Shown here piece by piece: positions 44,221-53,996 of a DNA stretch of 64,000 bases. The position numbers and the translations under genes were made by a program. The stretch comes from Bacteroidota bacterium (GTDB lineage Bacteria > Bacteroidota > Bacteroidia > Bacteroidales > VadinHA17): the NCBI GenBank assembly GCA_022561875.1, contig JADFQJ010000004.1, positions 1-64,000 of the forward strand, written 5' to 3'. The notes beneath the pieces were generated by a model. It had not been told where the DNA came from and ran no database searches. It worked only from the letters and a program-made list of their open reading frames with translations. The stretch's first letter is position 1; every line of letters starts with the position of its first letter.

Positions 44221-45051
44221 TTAGTTACTTATTGTGTATCTTTCAAAACCTGTCACGGTAAGTTCTTTATCGGCTTCCTGAAGATACTCTTTGATGGTTT
44301 TTTTATTTTCCTTAATAAATTGCTGGTTCATCAGGGTATTCTCTTTGAAGAATTTACCGAGTTTACCCATAGCAATTCTTTCAAGCAGGTTATCAGGTTT
44401 CCCTTCGAGGCGGGCTTGTTCTTTCCCAATCTCTATTTCTTTATCAATCACCTCTTTAGGAACGTTCTCTTTATCCACCGCAACAGGATTCATAGCAGCA
44501 ACCTGCATAGCAATGTCTTTGGCAACCTGAACCTCAAGCCCTTTTTTGTTAAACCCGACTATTGATGCAAGTTTATTCCCCGGATGGATATAGGGAAAAA
44601 CTGTTGGAGCCTCAATTTTTAAGTAATGTGCAAGTTCGAGTTTCTCACCGATAATTCCGATCCGGGCGGTTACTTCTTCCTCGATAGTTGTTGTGCCAAG
44701 TTTAATCTTTTTTAATTCATCAAGTGAAGCCGGAGGCTCCTTAACTGCCTGATCAAGAATTGATTGGGCGAATTTGATAAAATCGTTATTTTTTGCAACG
44801 AAATCTGTTTCACAGTTCAATACGATAATTGCACCTCTGGAAGAATCGTTAGAAACCTTTGCAAGAACAACACCTTCACTTGCCTCCCTGTCGGCACGTT
44901 TGTTGGCAATAGCCTGTCCCTTTTTTCTAATGATGTCAATAGCTATATCAAAATCACCATTGGCTTCCTGAAGGGCATTTTTGCAGTTCATCATTCCGGC
45001 ACCTGTGATCTTTCTTAATTTACTAATTTCCGCGATTGGTATCTTACCCAT
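44221..45051 (-). CDS. tsf: Translation elongation factor Ts
   Basis: This 276-residue protein is the nucleotide-exchange factor for EF-Tu. The N-terminal UBA-like module (LRKITGAGMMNCKNALQEA) is followed by the core containing NCETDFVAKNNDF, the segment that contacts EF-Tu, and by VAKDIAMQVAAMNPVAV. It lies 39 bases after rpsB, as in most bacteria, and the two are likely co-transcribed. Confidence 0.96.
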   Translation of the reverse strand: MGKIPIAEISKLRKITGAGMMNCKNALQEANGDFDIAIDIIRKKGQAIANKRADREASEGVVLAKVSNDSSRGAIIVLNCETDFVAKNNDFIKFAQSILDQAVKEPPASLDELKKIKLGTTTIEEEVTARIGIIGEKLELAHYLKIEAPTVFPYIHPGNKLASIVGFNKKGLEVQVAKDIAMQVAAMNPVAVDKENVPKEVIDKEIEIGKEQARLEGKPDNLLERIAMGKLGKFFKENTLMNQQFIKENKKTIKEYLQEADKELTVTGFERYTISN

Positions 45052-45090
45052 TATTGAATGTTTTTTTTTGTTTGTGATTGATAATTTTTC

Positions 45091-45972
45091 TTATTTGCTA
45101 TCTGCTCCGGTTTCTTCTTTCTTATCTTCAGTTTCTTGCTTAACATCACCTGTTTTGGGAAGATCTTTTCCGAAAGTTTCAGGTTTTGGTTTCTTCGCCT
45201 GAATTTTCTTTGTCTTAGTTTCTTGCTTTTCTTGCTTTTCTGCTATATCATTCTTCTTTGCGCCAACTTCTTTTTCTTTTTCCATTTTTCTCTCACTTAA
45301 TCCTTCTTCAATGGCATTTGCCATGATATCAATTATAAGGGAGATTGATTTGGAAGCATCATCATTTGCAGGAATCGGGAAATCGATATTTGACGGGTCG
45401 GAGTTAGTATCCACCATTGCGATTACCGGAATAGTCAACCGCATAGCTTCTCTAACGGCAATATGTTCCTTAGAAATATCAACTATAAAAAGAACTGCAG
45501 GAAGACGTGTAAGATCTGATATACTGCCAAGCTGTTTTTCAAGTTTGGCCCTTTGCCGCTTAATTTGAAGCCTTTCTCTTTTTGACAGGCTTTCATAAGC
45601 TCCATCAGCTGTTTTTTTATCAATAGCTGACATTTTCTTAACAGCTTTACGGATGGTTGGGAAATTGGTGAGCATGCCTCCAGGCCATCTCTCTGTCACA
45701 TAAGGCATACCGGTTTTTTTGATCCTTTCAGCAATTATTTCCCTGGCTTGTTTTTTTGTTGCTACAAACAGAATTTTTCTGCCTGATTTAGCAATTTGTT
45801 TCAGTGCTGAAGCTGCTTCTTCAATCTTGACAACAGTCTTCTCCAGGTCGATAATGTGGATACCATTACGTTCCATAAAGATATATGGGGCCATATTGGG
45901 ATTCCATTTTCTTTTCAGGTGACCGAAATGAACACCGGCATCTAGTAATTCTTTAAAATTGGTTCTTGGCAT
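45091..45972 (-). CDS. rpsB: 30S ribosomal protein S2 with charged C-terminal extension
   Basis: S2 of about 293 residues begins MPRTNFKELLDAGVHFGHLK at the ATG at 45972; the track's start adds 12 residues that are not family-like. It carries RKWNPNMAPYIFMERNGIHI, TERWPGGMLTNFPTI and VDTNSDPSNIDFPIPANDDA. After about residue 225 it ends in a lysine/glutamate-rich, probably disordered tail of about 65 residues, longer than in E. coli and common in Bacteroidota. It lies in the rplM-rpsI-rpsB-tsf string. Confidence 0.95.
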   Translation of the reverse strand: MPRTNFKELLDAGVHFGHLKRKWNPNMAPYIFMERNGIHIIDLEKTVVKIEEAASALKQIAKSGRKILFVATKKQAREIIAERIKKTGMPYVTERWPGGMLTNFPTIRKAVKKMSAIDKKTADGAYESLSKRERLQIKRQRAKLEKQLGSISDLTRLPAVLFIVDISKEHIAVREAMRLTIPVIAMVDTNSDPSNIDFPIPANDDASKSISLIIDIMANAIEEGLSERKMEKEKEVGAKKNDIAEKQEKQETKTKKIQAKKPKPETFGKDLPKTGDVKQETEDKKEETGADSK

Positions 45973-46073
45973 TTGTTGAAAATTTAAGTTTACATTCTTA
46001 TTCATCAATTGTAAGGTAGCCCCTGGGAACCGGGAGTCCTGGCAATTTAGATACTAAACTCACTCGTATTAAG

Positions 46074-46460
46074 CTATCGTTTACTGAATTGAAATTTCTT
46101 TCTGGCGCCGGGTTGACCGGGTTTTTTCCTTTCTACATGGCGTGGATCTCTGGTTAGATAACCATTGGAACGAAGAGCCGGTCTGTGTTCCGGGTCAATT
46201 TTAACCAATGCTCTGGCAATGGCAAGACGTAATGCTTCTGCCTGACCATTTACTCCTCCGCCTTTCAGGTTGGCTTTAATATCGTACTTGTTGGTTGATT
46301 CAACAAGAACTAATGGTTCCATGATCCGGTTATGAAGTTGTTTGGTAGGAAAGAATTTCGTAAAGTCCCTGTTATTTACGGTAATATTTCCTTTGCCTTC
46401 AACAATATATATCCTTGCAACTGCAGATTTCCGACGACCGATGGTGTTAACGACTTCCAT
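46074..46460 (-). CDS. rpsI: 30S ribosomal protein S9
   Basis: This 128-residue protein contains NTIGRRKSAVARIYI at the N-terminus, VNGQAEALRLAIARALVKI and the basic C-terminus GARKKFQFSKR that reaches the P-site tRNA. It follows rplM by five bases, the near-universal L13-S9 pair. Confidence 0.96.
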   Translation of the reverse strand: MEVVNTIGRRKSAVARIYIVEGKGNITVNNRDFTKFFPTKQLHNRIMEPLVLVESTNKYDIKANLKGGGVNGQAEALRLAIARALVKIDPEHRPALRSNGYLTRDPRHVERKKPGQPGARKKFQFSKR

Positions 46461-46465
46461 ATTTT

Positions 46466-46921
46466 TTATTTAATAGAATTCAGATTGATTTTTTCAGGTT
46501 TTTGGGCTTCATGTGGATGTTCCTGTCCGGAGAAAACATACAGGTTTCTATAAATAGCACTCCCAAGACGATTCTTTGGAAGCATCCCTTTCACAGCATG
46601 TTCAATTACTTTTATGGGTTTTTTGTTAAGAACATATTCAATAGTTTGGATTTTTTGTCCCCCAGGGTAGCCAGAGTAGCTTATGTATTTTTTATTGGTC
46701 AACTTATTACCTGTGAGCTTTACTTTTTCAGCATTGATAACTATAACACTATCACCGCAATCAACATGAGGTGTGAAGTAAGGCTTGTGCTTTCCACGCA
46801 AGATAAATGCTACTTTCGAAGCCAGGCGACCTAAAACTTCATTCTCAGCATCAATCAATATCCATTCCCTTTTAACTGTCTTTTTGTTGGCTGAAATGGT
46901 CTTATAACTTTTAGTATCCAC
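46466..46921 (-). CDS. rplM: 50S ribosomal protein L13
   Basis: This 151-residue protein contains the signature regions REWILIDAENEVLGRLAS, DSVIVINAEKVKLTGNKL, KYISYSGYPGG and AVKGMLPKNRLGSAIYRNL with LYVFSGQEHPHEAQKPE at the C-terminus. It is the first gene of the translation cluster, with a promoter box upstream. Confidence 0.96.
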   Translation of the reverse strand: MDTKSYKTISANKKTVKREWILIDAENEVLGRLASKVAFILRGKHKPYFTPHVDCGDSVIVINAEKVKLTGNKLTNKKYISYSGYPGGQKIQTIEYVLNKKPIKVIEHAVKGMLPKNRLGSAIYRNLYVFSGQEHPHEAQKPEKINLNSIK

Positions 46922-46984
46922 TTTGTCCCTAAGTTTTTAATTAATACGTCAATACAATCTCAAACATGCTGAAATTGCGGTTTG

Positions 46985-46992
46985 CAAAAATA
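46985..46992 (-). promoter_or_regulatory. Candidate promoter of the rplM-rpsI operon
   Basis: The minus strand reads TATTTTTG (a TAnnTTTG match) with TTG 18 bases upstream (complement of 47011-47013), close to the Bacteroidota -33/-7 arrangement. The leader would be about 55 bases. Confidence 0.5.
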
Positions 46993-47070
46993 CAATTATT
47001 TTTATTATTACAAGAATAAAAGCAATAAATTATCTTTAATAAAAAAGAGGGTGAAATATTTATTGATTAT

Positions 47071-47078
47071 TATCTTTG
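47071..47078 (+). promoter_or_regulatory. Candidate -7 box for the O-antigen-ligase operon
   Basis: TATCTTTG matches TAnnTTTG and lies 25 bases upstream of the ATG at 47104. No -33 element at the expected distance was found. Confidence 0.35.
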
Positions 47079-47103
47079 TTATTTTAGTTAGGCTGTTGGC
47101 TAT

Positions 47104-48699
47104 ATGTTTAATCACCGAATAATTAACCATTCCAATATTTATTTTTCAGGTCTGATCCTTCTTGCTGTTTCATTACCTCTTTCGCAGTTTGCATTGAGTG
47201 TTTCAATATTCATCCTTCTGGGTAACTGGATACTTGAAGGTGAATTCAGAAAGAAGATCAACATATTAAGATACAAGGGTAGTATCCTGGTCATTTCCTC
47301 AATTGTAATCATTCATATTATCTGGCTTTTAAATACCGGTGACCTTCACACCGGCTTACATGACATTAAGATAAAATCACCTCTTTTGGTTTTACCAATG
47401 ATAATAGGAACATCAATTGGATTAAATAATAAACAAATCAGGACAATTTTTTTATTTTTTATTGCTGCGGTTACAGTTGCATCATTGATCATTACTTATA
47501 TATTCTTTGGTTTTGCCGGGGTTGAAGTGACGGATATAAAAGAGGCATCGATTTTTATTTCACACATCCGTTTTTCTCTGATGGTCAACGTTGCCATTTT
47601 TGTCCTCGCCCTGTTTGTATTTAATAATCCATATTGTGTCCCATCAGGGAGTGTAAAAATAATTTTCCTGACAACATTATTATGGCTGATCATTTTCCTG
47701 GTCTTGTTCCAAACGCTAACAGGAATATTGATTTTCATTGTCATCGGCTACTTCCTGGTAATGAATTCGCTTCTTGCAATTAAAAATTTTATTATCAGGT
47801 ATTCTCTGATTGTTCTGCTAATTATAATTCCTCTTGCATCTGTCGCTGTAATTCACCGGGAAGTTGTTAAATATTATGATGTGGAAGAAATAATACCAGA
47901 TTCATTAGCTGTTTTTACGGTTAATAATGGCGTATATCAACATGACATTAGCAGGGAAGAAATAGAAAACGGAAAATTTGTATGGATATATGTTTGCGAA
48001 GATGAGATCAGGGAAGAGTGGAATAATAAAAGTGAATTTAAGTACGACAGCTATGATCTTAAGGGTCAGGAAATCAGATTTACTCTGGTGAGATATCTTA
48101 CCTCAAAAGGACTGAAAAAAGATTCAGCCGGAGTATGGAACCTGTCAGATAATGACATTCGCAATATTGAAAAGGGAATTGCCAACTATATCTATTCAAA
48201 CAAATTTAGTGCTAAAGCGTTGATATATAGTATTATTTGGGAGTTTGACCGTTACCGGAAAGGACTTAACCCAAGCGGTCATTCGATAACTCAAAGAATA
48301 GAATTTTGGAAAACGGGACTGGAATTGGTAAAACAAAATTTTTGGTTTGGCGTAGGTACGGGAGATCTGCAGGGAGCATTTGATGAGCAATATGAGAAGG
48401 ATGATTCAGTTCTGGAACCGGATTGGAGACTGCGGGCACATAACCAGTTCTTGACTTTTTTTATTGCTTTTGGAGTTTTTGGATTTTTGTATTGTACTTT
48501 TACCCTGTTTGCCCCTGTAGTATTTGAAAAGAAGTATCAAAACCTTTTTTTTATGACACTCTTTTCAATTGGAATTTTATCTTTCCTCAATGAAGATACG
48601 CTTGAAACGCATGTCGGTGCAACCTTTTTCGCGTTTTTTTATGCATTGTTACTTTTTGGATTAAAAAATGAAAGTAGAAATAAAGAAAATATATTATGA
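47104..48699 (+). CDS. O-antigen ligase-like (Wzy_C family) membrane protein
   Basis: This 531-residue polytopic protein has about 10-12 hydrophobic helices and a large extracytoplasmic loop (about residues 255-420). Just past this loop is the Wzy_C-type segment QNFWFGVGTGDLQGAFDEQY followed by RAHNQFLTFFIAFGVFGFL, typical of O-antigen ligases and polymerases (WaaL/Wzy). Such proteins transfer polysaccharide from undecaprenyl diphosphate to lipid A core or to growing chains in the periplasm. Some members instead glycosylate proteins. The stop overlaps the guanine deaminase start by four bases (ATGA). Confidence 0.82.
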   Translation: MFNHRIINHSNIYFSGLILLAVSLPLSQFALSVSIFILLGNWILEGEFRKKINILRYKGSILVISSIVIIHIIWLLNTGDLHTGLHDIKIKSPLLVLPMIIGTSIGLNNKQIRTIFLFFIAAVTVASLIITYIFFGFAGVEVTDIKEASIFISHIRFSLMVNVAIFVLALFVFNNPYCVPSGSVKIIFLTTLLWLIIFLVLFQTLTGILIFIVIGYFLVMNSLLAIKNFIIRYSLIVLLIIIPLASVAVIHREVVKYYDVEEIIPDSLAVFTVNNGVYQHDISREEIENGKFVWIYVCEDEIREEWNNKSEFKYDSYDLKGQEIRFTLVRYLTSKGLKKDSAGVWNLSDNDIRNIEKGIANYIYSNKFSAKALIYSIIWEFDRYRKGLNPSGHSITQRIEFWKTGLELVKQNFWFGVGTGDLQGAFDEQYEKDDSVLEPDWRLRAHNQFLTFFIAFGVFGFLYCTFTLFAPVVFEKKYQNLFFMTLFSIGILSFLNEDTLETHVGATFFAFFYALLLFGLKNESRNKENIL

Positions 48700-49163
48700 A
48701 CCATGATCTGTTAATGAAAAAAGCCATTGTTCTCTCGATTAAGAGTGTTGAAAATGGCGGAGGTCCTTTTGGTGCTGTGATATCAATGAATGGTGAAATA
48801 ATATCAAAATCTGCCAATCGGGTTACACAAGATAATGACCCCACTGCCCATGCTGAGATTTTAGCTATAAGGGAAGCCGCGGAAAAGCTTAAAACATTTA
48901 ACCTCAATGGCTGTACAATCTATTGTTCATGTGAGCCTTGTCCGATGTGTTTTGGTGCAATATACTGGGCCGGGATAGATAAGATATATTTTGCCGGCAG
49001 CAGATCTGATGCAAAAGATCACGGGTTCGGTGACAAACATTTATATGAAGAGATTAAACTGCCGGCCGGACAAAGAGAAATTTCCTTTCAACAATTATTA
49101 AGAAAGGAGGCCCTGGTGGCATTTAAAAAATGGGATGAGAACGATGAAAAAATCGAGTACTAA
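48696..49163 (+). CDS. guaD: Guanine deaminase (CDA-fold)
   Basis: This 155-residue zinc enzyme converts guanine to xanthine. The zinc and proton-shuttle motif is DPTAHAEILAIREA, and the cysteine ligands lie in CEPCPMCFGAIYWAG. The N-terminus GGGPFGAVI and the C-terminus ending in KIEY closely resemble the Bacillus-type guanine deaminase, where the last tyrosine enters the active site. A tRNA adenosine deaminase (TadA) is less likely because of that ending. It overlaps the preceding O-antigen-ligase gene by four bases and the next by one. Confidence 0.85.
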   Translation: MNHDLLMKKAIVLSIKSVENGGGPFGAVISMNGEIISKSANRVTQDNDPTAHAEILAIREAAEKLKTFNLNGCTIYCSCEPCPMCFGAIYWAGIDKIYFAGSRSDAKDHGFGDKHLYEEIKLPAGQREISFQQLLRKEALVAFKKWDENDEKIEY

Positions 49164-49675
49164 TGAAAGATAAGTTATCTAAAGAATTTTTCGTGAGAGA
49201 TGTACTGGAAGTTGCTCCTGAATTGTTAGGCCAATATCTGGTTAGAAATTATGAAACCGGCGGATCATACAGGTATCTTATTACAGAGGTTGAGGCATAC
49301 AGAGGGGAGGAAGATAAAGCTTGTCATGCAAGTAAAGGGCGAACAAAACGTACTGAGATCATGTATCATGAAGGTGGTGGTATTTATGTTTATCTTGTTT
49401 ATGGAATGTACTGGATGCTGAATTTTGTTACAGGAGAAAAAGATAATCCACAAGCAATATTAATAAGAGGCGTGAAGGATTTCCATGGGCCAGGGGTATT
49501 AACAAGAGAATTAAAAATCAGCAACTCTTTCTATGGTGAGGATCTTAATTGTTCACAAAGAATATGGGTCGAGAAGAGTCAGGGTAACCACGGTTTTTCT
49601 GTTGCACCAAGAATAGGGATAAATTATGCCGGTGATGAATGGAAAAATAAACCCTGGAGATTTATTTTAAAGTAA
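49163..49675 (+). CDS. DNA-3-methyladenine glycosylase (Aag/MPG type)
   Basis: This 170-residue base-excision repair enzyme removes alkylated and deaminated purines. Family motifs present are LGQYLVRN, ITEVEAYRGEEDKACHAS (with the catalytic glutamate), RTEIMYHEGGGIYVYLVYGMYWMLN, AILIRGV and SVAPRIGINYAGDEWKNKPWRF. The ATG shares its first base with the guaD stop (TAATG). Its partner guaD also handles a purine base, though one acts on free base and the other on DNA, so co-transcription may be incidental. Confidence 0.92.
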   Translation: MKDKLSKEFFVRDVLEVAPELLGQYLVRNYETGGSYRYLITEVEAYRGEEDKACHASKGRTKRTEIMYHEGGGIYVYLVYGMYWMLNFVTGEKDNPQAILIRGVKDFHGPGVLTRELKISNSFYGEDLNCSQRIWVEKSQGNHGFSVAPRIGINYAGDEWKNKPWRFILK

Positions 49676-49748
49676 ATTAAAGGGCTATAACGATGGCGGA
49701 CGGGTAGTCCTGATTTTATGAATTTTATACATTGGTTAGGTAATAGCG

Positions 49749-50909
49749 ATGATTAAAAAAAGAAAATATAGATCAGGAATCAGATTATTTTTTATTTTTT
49801 TCATTTCCTTTCTTATAACTGATTCGTATTGCCAGCTTGACAATAAGGCTTTTTATTTACCTTCCTCATTTCAGGCAGAAAAAGGCAAGTGCCTGTATTT
49901 CAGTTTTTCAAATTTAAATTTTACAAAGAACAATGAATATTTCAATAAAATTGCAGATGGTTATACTTTGTTTGGATACCAGGTAAATCCGGAAGTTGTA
50001 TTTTTTCCTTCTGAAAATATTGGTATACGGGCAGGGATTTTTGTTTGGAAGGATTTTGGAAATAATAAATATTCGGAATTAGCTCCAACCTATTCTGTTT
50101 CTATTAGAAAAGACTCTCTTTCTTTTATTTTTGGGAAGTTAGATGGGAGCCTGAAACACAGGCTAATAGAGCCCCTGTATGACTTCGAGAATATTTTTAC
50201 CGATCGTTTGGAAGATGGAATCCAGGTAATATATAACCATAGCTTGTTTTATCTCGATTTATGGATAAATTGGGAACATATGCTTTATAGGGGAGAAATG
50301 GAACAAGAAAAAGTATCCGTAGGAATTTCAGGAGTGGTAAAGATTCTTGACAGGGAAAGATTTGTTCTGGATATTCCGGTACAAGTTTTTGGGATGCATA
50401 AAGGAGGACAGATTGATGCCTCACCTCTTCCTTTAAAAACAGTTTTCAACTCTGCTGTTGGTTTAAGTTTTCAATGGAATTCAGAAAATAACTCTTTTTT
50501 TCAGGGTTTCAGGACAGATAATTACTTTATATTTTATGATGATATTTCATTTGAAAAGACAGATGCTTTCAGCAATGGATATGGAACTTATCTGAACCTG
50601 ACTTTTTTGACAAAATATTTCGATTTGATGCTAAGTTATTGGAAGGGCAATAAATATATTTCACACCATGGCGGAGCCCTATACAATTCCAGATCAACTA
50701 CATTTAAATATCCTGATTTTGTTGATCCGAACCGGGAATTATTCATAATACGGTTTTTACAGGAAATCAGAATTATGAAAAACCTTTACATTACTGCAAG
50801 AATAGAACCTTTATATGATTTTAATTCGGGTAAAATTGAATTTTCACATGGCTTATATATCAATTATAAACAAAATTTTTTATTGAAAAAATCAATTAAA
50901 ACCCCGTGA
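49749..50909 (+). CDS. Predicted outer-membrane β-barrel protein, function unknown
   Basis: This 386-residue protein has a signal peptide (IRLFFIFFISFLITDSYCQ). The mature part is rich in alternating aromatic and polar residues and ends in a strand with aromatic tail segments (EFSHGLYINYKQNF), features of Bacteroidota outer-membrane barrels. I cannot name a family with confidence. It is followed after 23 bases by the DUF2723 gene and could be its envelope partner. The frame is complete and codon usage fits its neighbours. Confidence 0.65.
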   Translation: MIKKRKYRSGIRLFFIFFISFLITDSYCQLDNKAFYLPSSFQAEKGKCLYFSFSNLNFTKNNEYFNKIADGYTLFGYQVNPEVVFFPSENIGIRAGIFVWKDFGNNKYSELAPTYSVSIRKDSLSFIFGKLDGSLKHRLIEPLYDFENIFTDRLEDGIQVIYNHSLFYLDLWINWEHMLYRGEMEQEKVSVGISGVVKILDRERFVLDIPVQVFGMHKGGQIDASPLPLKTVFNSAVGLSFQWNSENNSFFQGFRTDNYFIFYDDISFEKTDAFSNGYGTYLNLTFLTKYFDLMLSYWKGNKYISHHGGALYNSRSTTFKYPDFVDPNRELFIIRFLQEIRIMKNLYITARIEPLYDFNSGKIEFSHGLYINYKQNFLLKKSIKTP

Positions 50910-50932
50910 GAATTTAAAATTTTATAAATAAA

Positions 50933-53900
50933 ATGAAACAATTCAATTTCTACAATATACTGGCCGGTTGGTTTATCTTTTTTATTGCCGCCATAGTTTA
51001 TTTGCTGACCATTGAACCAACTGCCAGCTTCTGGGATTGTGGAGAATTTATTGCTTCTTCCTACAAACTCGAGGTTGGACATCCGCCGGGAGCTCCGTTT
51101 TTTATGTTACTTGCCCGGTTTTTTTCTTTGTTTGCCGGAAGTGATGTAACCAGAGTGGCTGCAATGATCAATTCATTATCAGCGCTTGCAAGTGCGTTTA
51201 CAATTCTTTTCCTGTTCTGGACAATCACACACCTTGCCGGGAAGTTTTTTGTAAAAAGTGAGAATAAAAGCATAGCGGATCATATCTTAATCCTGGGCAG
51301 CGGATTGATGGGCGCCCTGGCTTATACTTTCTCTGACACATTCTGGTTTTCTGCTGTTGAAGGGGAGGTGTATGCAACCTCTTCCCTGTTTACAGCCGTG
51401 GTGTTCTGGGCTATTCTCAAGTGGGAAAACATTGCCGATGAGAAATACGCTAACCGGTGGCTAATTCTTATCGGTTACCTGATGGGCTTGTCGATAGGGG
51501 TTCATCTTTTAAACCTTCTTGCTGTACCGGCGATTGTTTTCGTTTATTATTTCCGGAAACACAAGTCTTCAAAAACAGGTATCACTATCGCAGCACTGAT
51601 ATCCATTGTAATACTCGGGACAATTATGTATCTGATAATTCCGGGTGTTGTGAAGCTGGCAACAATATTTGAACTCCTTTGTGTGAACGTATTTCATCTT
51701 CCATATCACTCAGGTGCAATTGTTTATATCATTATATTGATAACCGCTTTTACCTGGGGTATACGATATACAATTAAGAAACAGAAAGTAGTACTAAACA
51801 CAATTCTTACCGGTATAGCAGTGATACTGATTGGCTATTCTTCTTATACCCTGATTTTGATACGGTCTGAAGCAAATCCTCCAATGGATCAGAGTAATCC
51901 TGATAATTTGTTCTCTTTACTATCATATCTGAACAGGGAACAATATGGCGACCGTCCCTTAATTCACGGACAATATTACAATGCCCCGATAACAGATATT
52001 AAAGATGGGAAACGGATATATACCAGGAAAGACGGAAAATATGTAATTACAATGAGGAAACCGGAATATGTGTATGACAACAGGTTTACTACACTGTTTC
52101 CAAGAATGTATGGCAGGAAAGATCAGCATGTCAGGGATTATAAGGAATGGGCAACGATCAGGGGTACAAGTATAACTCTACTTGACGGGCAGGGTGGATC
52201 GCGTCAGGTGAATAAACCTGCATTTGGTGAGAATTTGAAATTCTTTTTTAAATACCAGCTCGGGCACATGTACTTCAGGTATTTTATGTGGAATTTTGCC
52301 GGCCGGCAAAATGATATTCAGGGACACGGAAGTATTCTTGAAGGTAACTGGCTGAGCGGAATAAGAGCTCTGGATGAATTGCGGCTGGGAGACCAGGACA
52401 ACCTGCCCGGTCATCTAAAAAGCAATCCCGCAATGAACAGATATTATTTCCTTCCGTTAATATTTGGGTTATTTGGCTTTTTCTATCAATATAGCAGGAA
52501 TAAAAAGAATTTCCGGGTAGTTATGCTGCTGTTCTTTTTCACAGGGATCGCTGTTGTAATTTATCTTAACCAAACACCCCATCAACCCAGGGAAAGGGAT
52601 TATGCCTATGCCGGTTCTTTTTATGCTTTCAGTATATGGATAGGGCTTGGAGTGCTTGCTTTTGCCGCGTACCTGAAGAAAATATTGCCCGGCCCCCTGA
52701 GTGTAGGAATTTCCGTTATGATTAGTTTTGTATGTGTACCGGTTCTGATGGCCGTAGAAAACTGGGATGATCACGATCGGTCAGGAAGATATACAGTCCG
52801 CGATTTCGCCGCCAATTACCTGAATTCATGTGCACCAAATGCGATATTATTCACTAATGGCGACAATGATACTTTCCCCCTTTGGTATGCCCAGGAGGTT
52901 GAGGGTATACGAACAGATGTGCGTGTAGTGAATCTCAGCTACCTGGGAGCAGATTGGTATATTGATCAAATGAAAACAAAGGCTTATGAATCTGATCCGC
53001 TCCCATTTTCTTTGACAAAAGAAAAATATGAACAGGGGACGAGAGATATTGTATTGTTTGACAGCAAAGTGGAAGGTTATTATGATCTCAAAAAGCTCAT
53101 AGATTTTGTCGCCAGCGATAGCAGGAAAACAAAAATAAGGTCACCATTCGCAAGAGATGAACTTATTGATTATTTTCCAACAAATAAGTTCCTGCTAAAG
53201 ATCGATTCTGTACAGATCATGAATACGGGAACGGTACCTGACAGGTTAGCCGGAAATATTGTGAAAGAAATGAAGTGGGAATATCCTTCGGAATTTGTGT
53301 ATAAAAATGACTTGATTGTCCTTGATTTGCTGGCAACCAACAATTGGGAACGACCGGTTTACATAGCTATAACAGTTCCCGGATCAGCATACATGGGACT
53401 GGAGGAATATTTTCAGGTGGAGGGCCTTGCTTATCGCATTGTTCCGGTAAAAGTTGATGAAACAGATGGTTTTTACGGCAGGATTGAATCGGAAATAATG
53501 TATGAAAATCTGATGAACAAATTCAAATGGGGTGGCGTTACCGATCCTGAAGTTTATCTGGATGATATTAATAAAAGAATGCTCTCTAATTTCCGTAGTT
53601 CGTTTACCAGACTTGCTTTGAAATTAATAAAGGAAGAAAAAAAAGATTTAGCCGGAAAAGTAATGGAGCGGAATATGGAACTTTTTCCTGATGAAAGAGT
53701 TCCGTTTGGATATTTCTCAATTCAGATACCGGAAGCATATTACAAGCTTGGAAATATTGAAGAAGCGAATAAGGTTGTAACGGAGATAGCAGATATATAT
53801 ATTTCAGAACTGGACTATTACTTTTCCCTTGAAAGGAGGTTTTCAAAAACTTTGCAAAGGGAAAAGCAGTTAGGACTTCAGATACTGCAGGAAATGATTC

Positions 53901-53992
53901 AGATAACCGCAGCATTCCAACAAGATGAACTTAACAGGCAACTGAAAGAAAAGTTCGATACTTTTTATGCATTGTACATGAAAGGAGCATGA
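50933..53992 (+). CDS. DUF2723 (GT117, TMEM260-like) membrane glycosyltransferase
   Basis: This 1,019-residue protein opens with the DUF2723 signature YLLTIEPTASFWDCGEFIAS and KLEVGHPPGAPFFMLLARFF, and has about 12 membrane helices up to about residue 620. Then comes a large soluble C-terminal domain (from about 630: NAILFTNGDNDTFPLWYAQE) with a helical tail. The eukaryotic relative TMEM260 is a protein O-mannosyltransferase, and bacterial members are placed in the GT-C fold, so it probably glycosylates envelope or exported proteins using a lipid-linked sugar. The donor is not known. The adjacent NodB and outer-membrane genes fit envelope work. Confidence 0.88.
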   Translation: MKQFNFYNILAGWFIFFIAAIVYLLTIEPTASFWDCGEFIASSYKLEVGHPPGAPFFMLLARFFSLFAGSDVTRVAAMINSLSALASAFTILFLFWTITHLAGKFFVKSENKSIADHILILGSGLMGALAYTFSDTFWFSAVEGEVYATSSLFTAVVFWAILKWENIADEKYANRWLILIGYLMGLSIGVHLLNLLAVPAIVFVYYFRKHKSSKTGITIAALISIVILGTIMYLIIPGVVKLATIFELLCVNVFHLPYHSGAIVYIIILITAFTWGIRYTIKKQKVVLNTILTGIAVILIGYSSYTLILIRSEANPPMDQSNPDNLFSLLSYLNREQYGDRPLIHGQYYNAPITDIKDGKRIYTRKDGKYVITMRKPEYVYDNRFTTLFPRMYGRKDQHVRDYKEWATIRGTSITLLDGQGGSRQVNKPAFGENLKFFFKYQLGHMYFRYFMWNFAGRQNDIQGHGSILEGNWLSGIRALDELRLGDQDNLPGHLKSNPAMNRYYFLPLIFGLFGFFYQYSRNKKNFRVVMLLFFFTGIAVVIYLNQTPHQPRERDYAYAGSFYAFSIWIGLGVLAFAAYLKKILPGPLSVGISVMISFVCVPVLMAVENWDDHDRSGRYTVRDFAANYLNSCAPNAILFTNGDNDTFPLWYAQEVEGIRTDVRVVNLSYLGADWYIDQMKTKAYESDPLPFSLTKEKYEQGTRDIVLFDSKVEGYYDLKKLIDFVASDSRKTKIRSPFARDELIDYFPTNKFLLKIDSVQIMNTGTVPDRLAGNIVKEMKWEYPSEFVYKNDLIVLDLLATNNWERPVYIAITVPGSAYMGLEEYFQVEGLAYRIVPVKVDETDGFYGRIESEIMYENLMNKFKWGGVTDPEVYLDDINKRMLSNFRSSFTRLALKLIKEEKKDLAGKVMERNMELFPDERVPFGYFSIQIPEAYYKLGNIEEANKVVTEIADIYISELDYYFSLERRFSKTLQREKQLGLQILQEMIQITAAFQQDELNRQLKEKFDTFYALYMKGA

Positions 53993-53996
53993 TATT

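Noticed and set aside
46009-46073. Possible ribosomal-protein leader structure before rpsB
   Set aside because: GC-rich words (CCCGG, CCAGGGG) are present but pair only weakly, and I cannot match them to a known leader family without a search.
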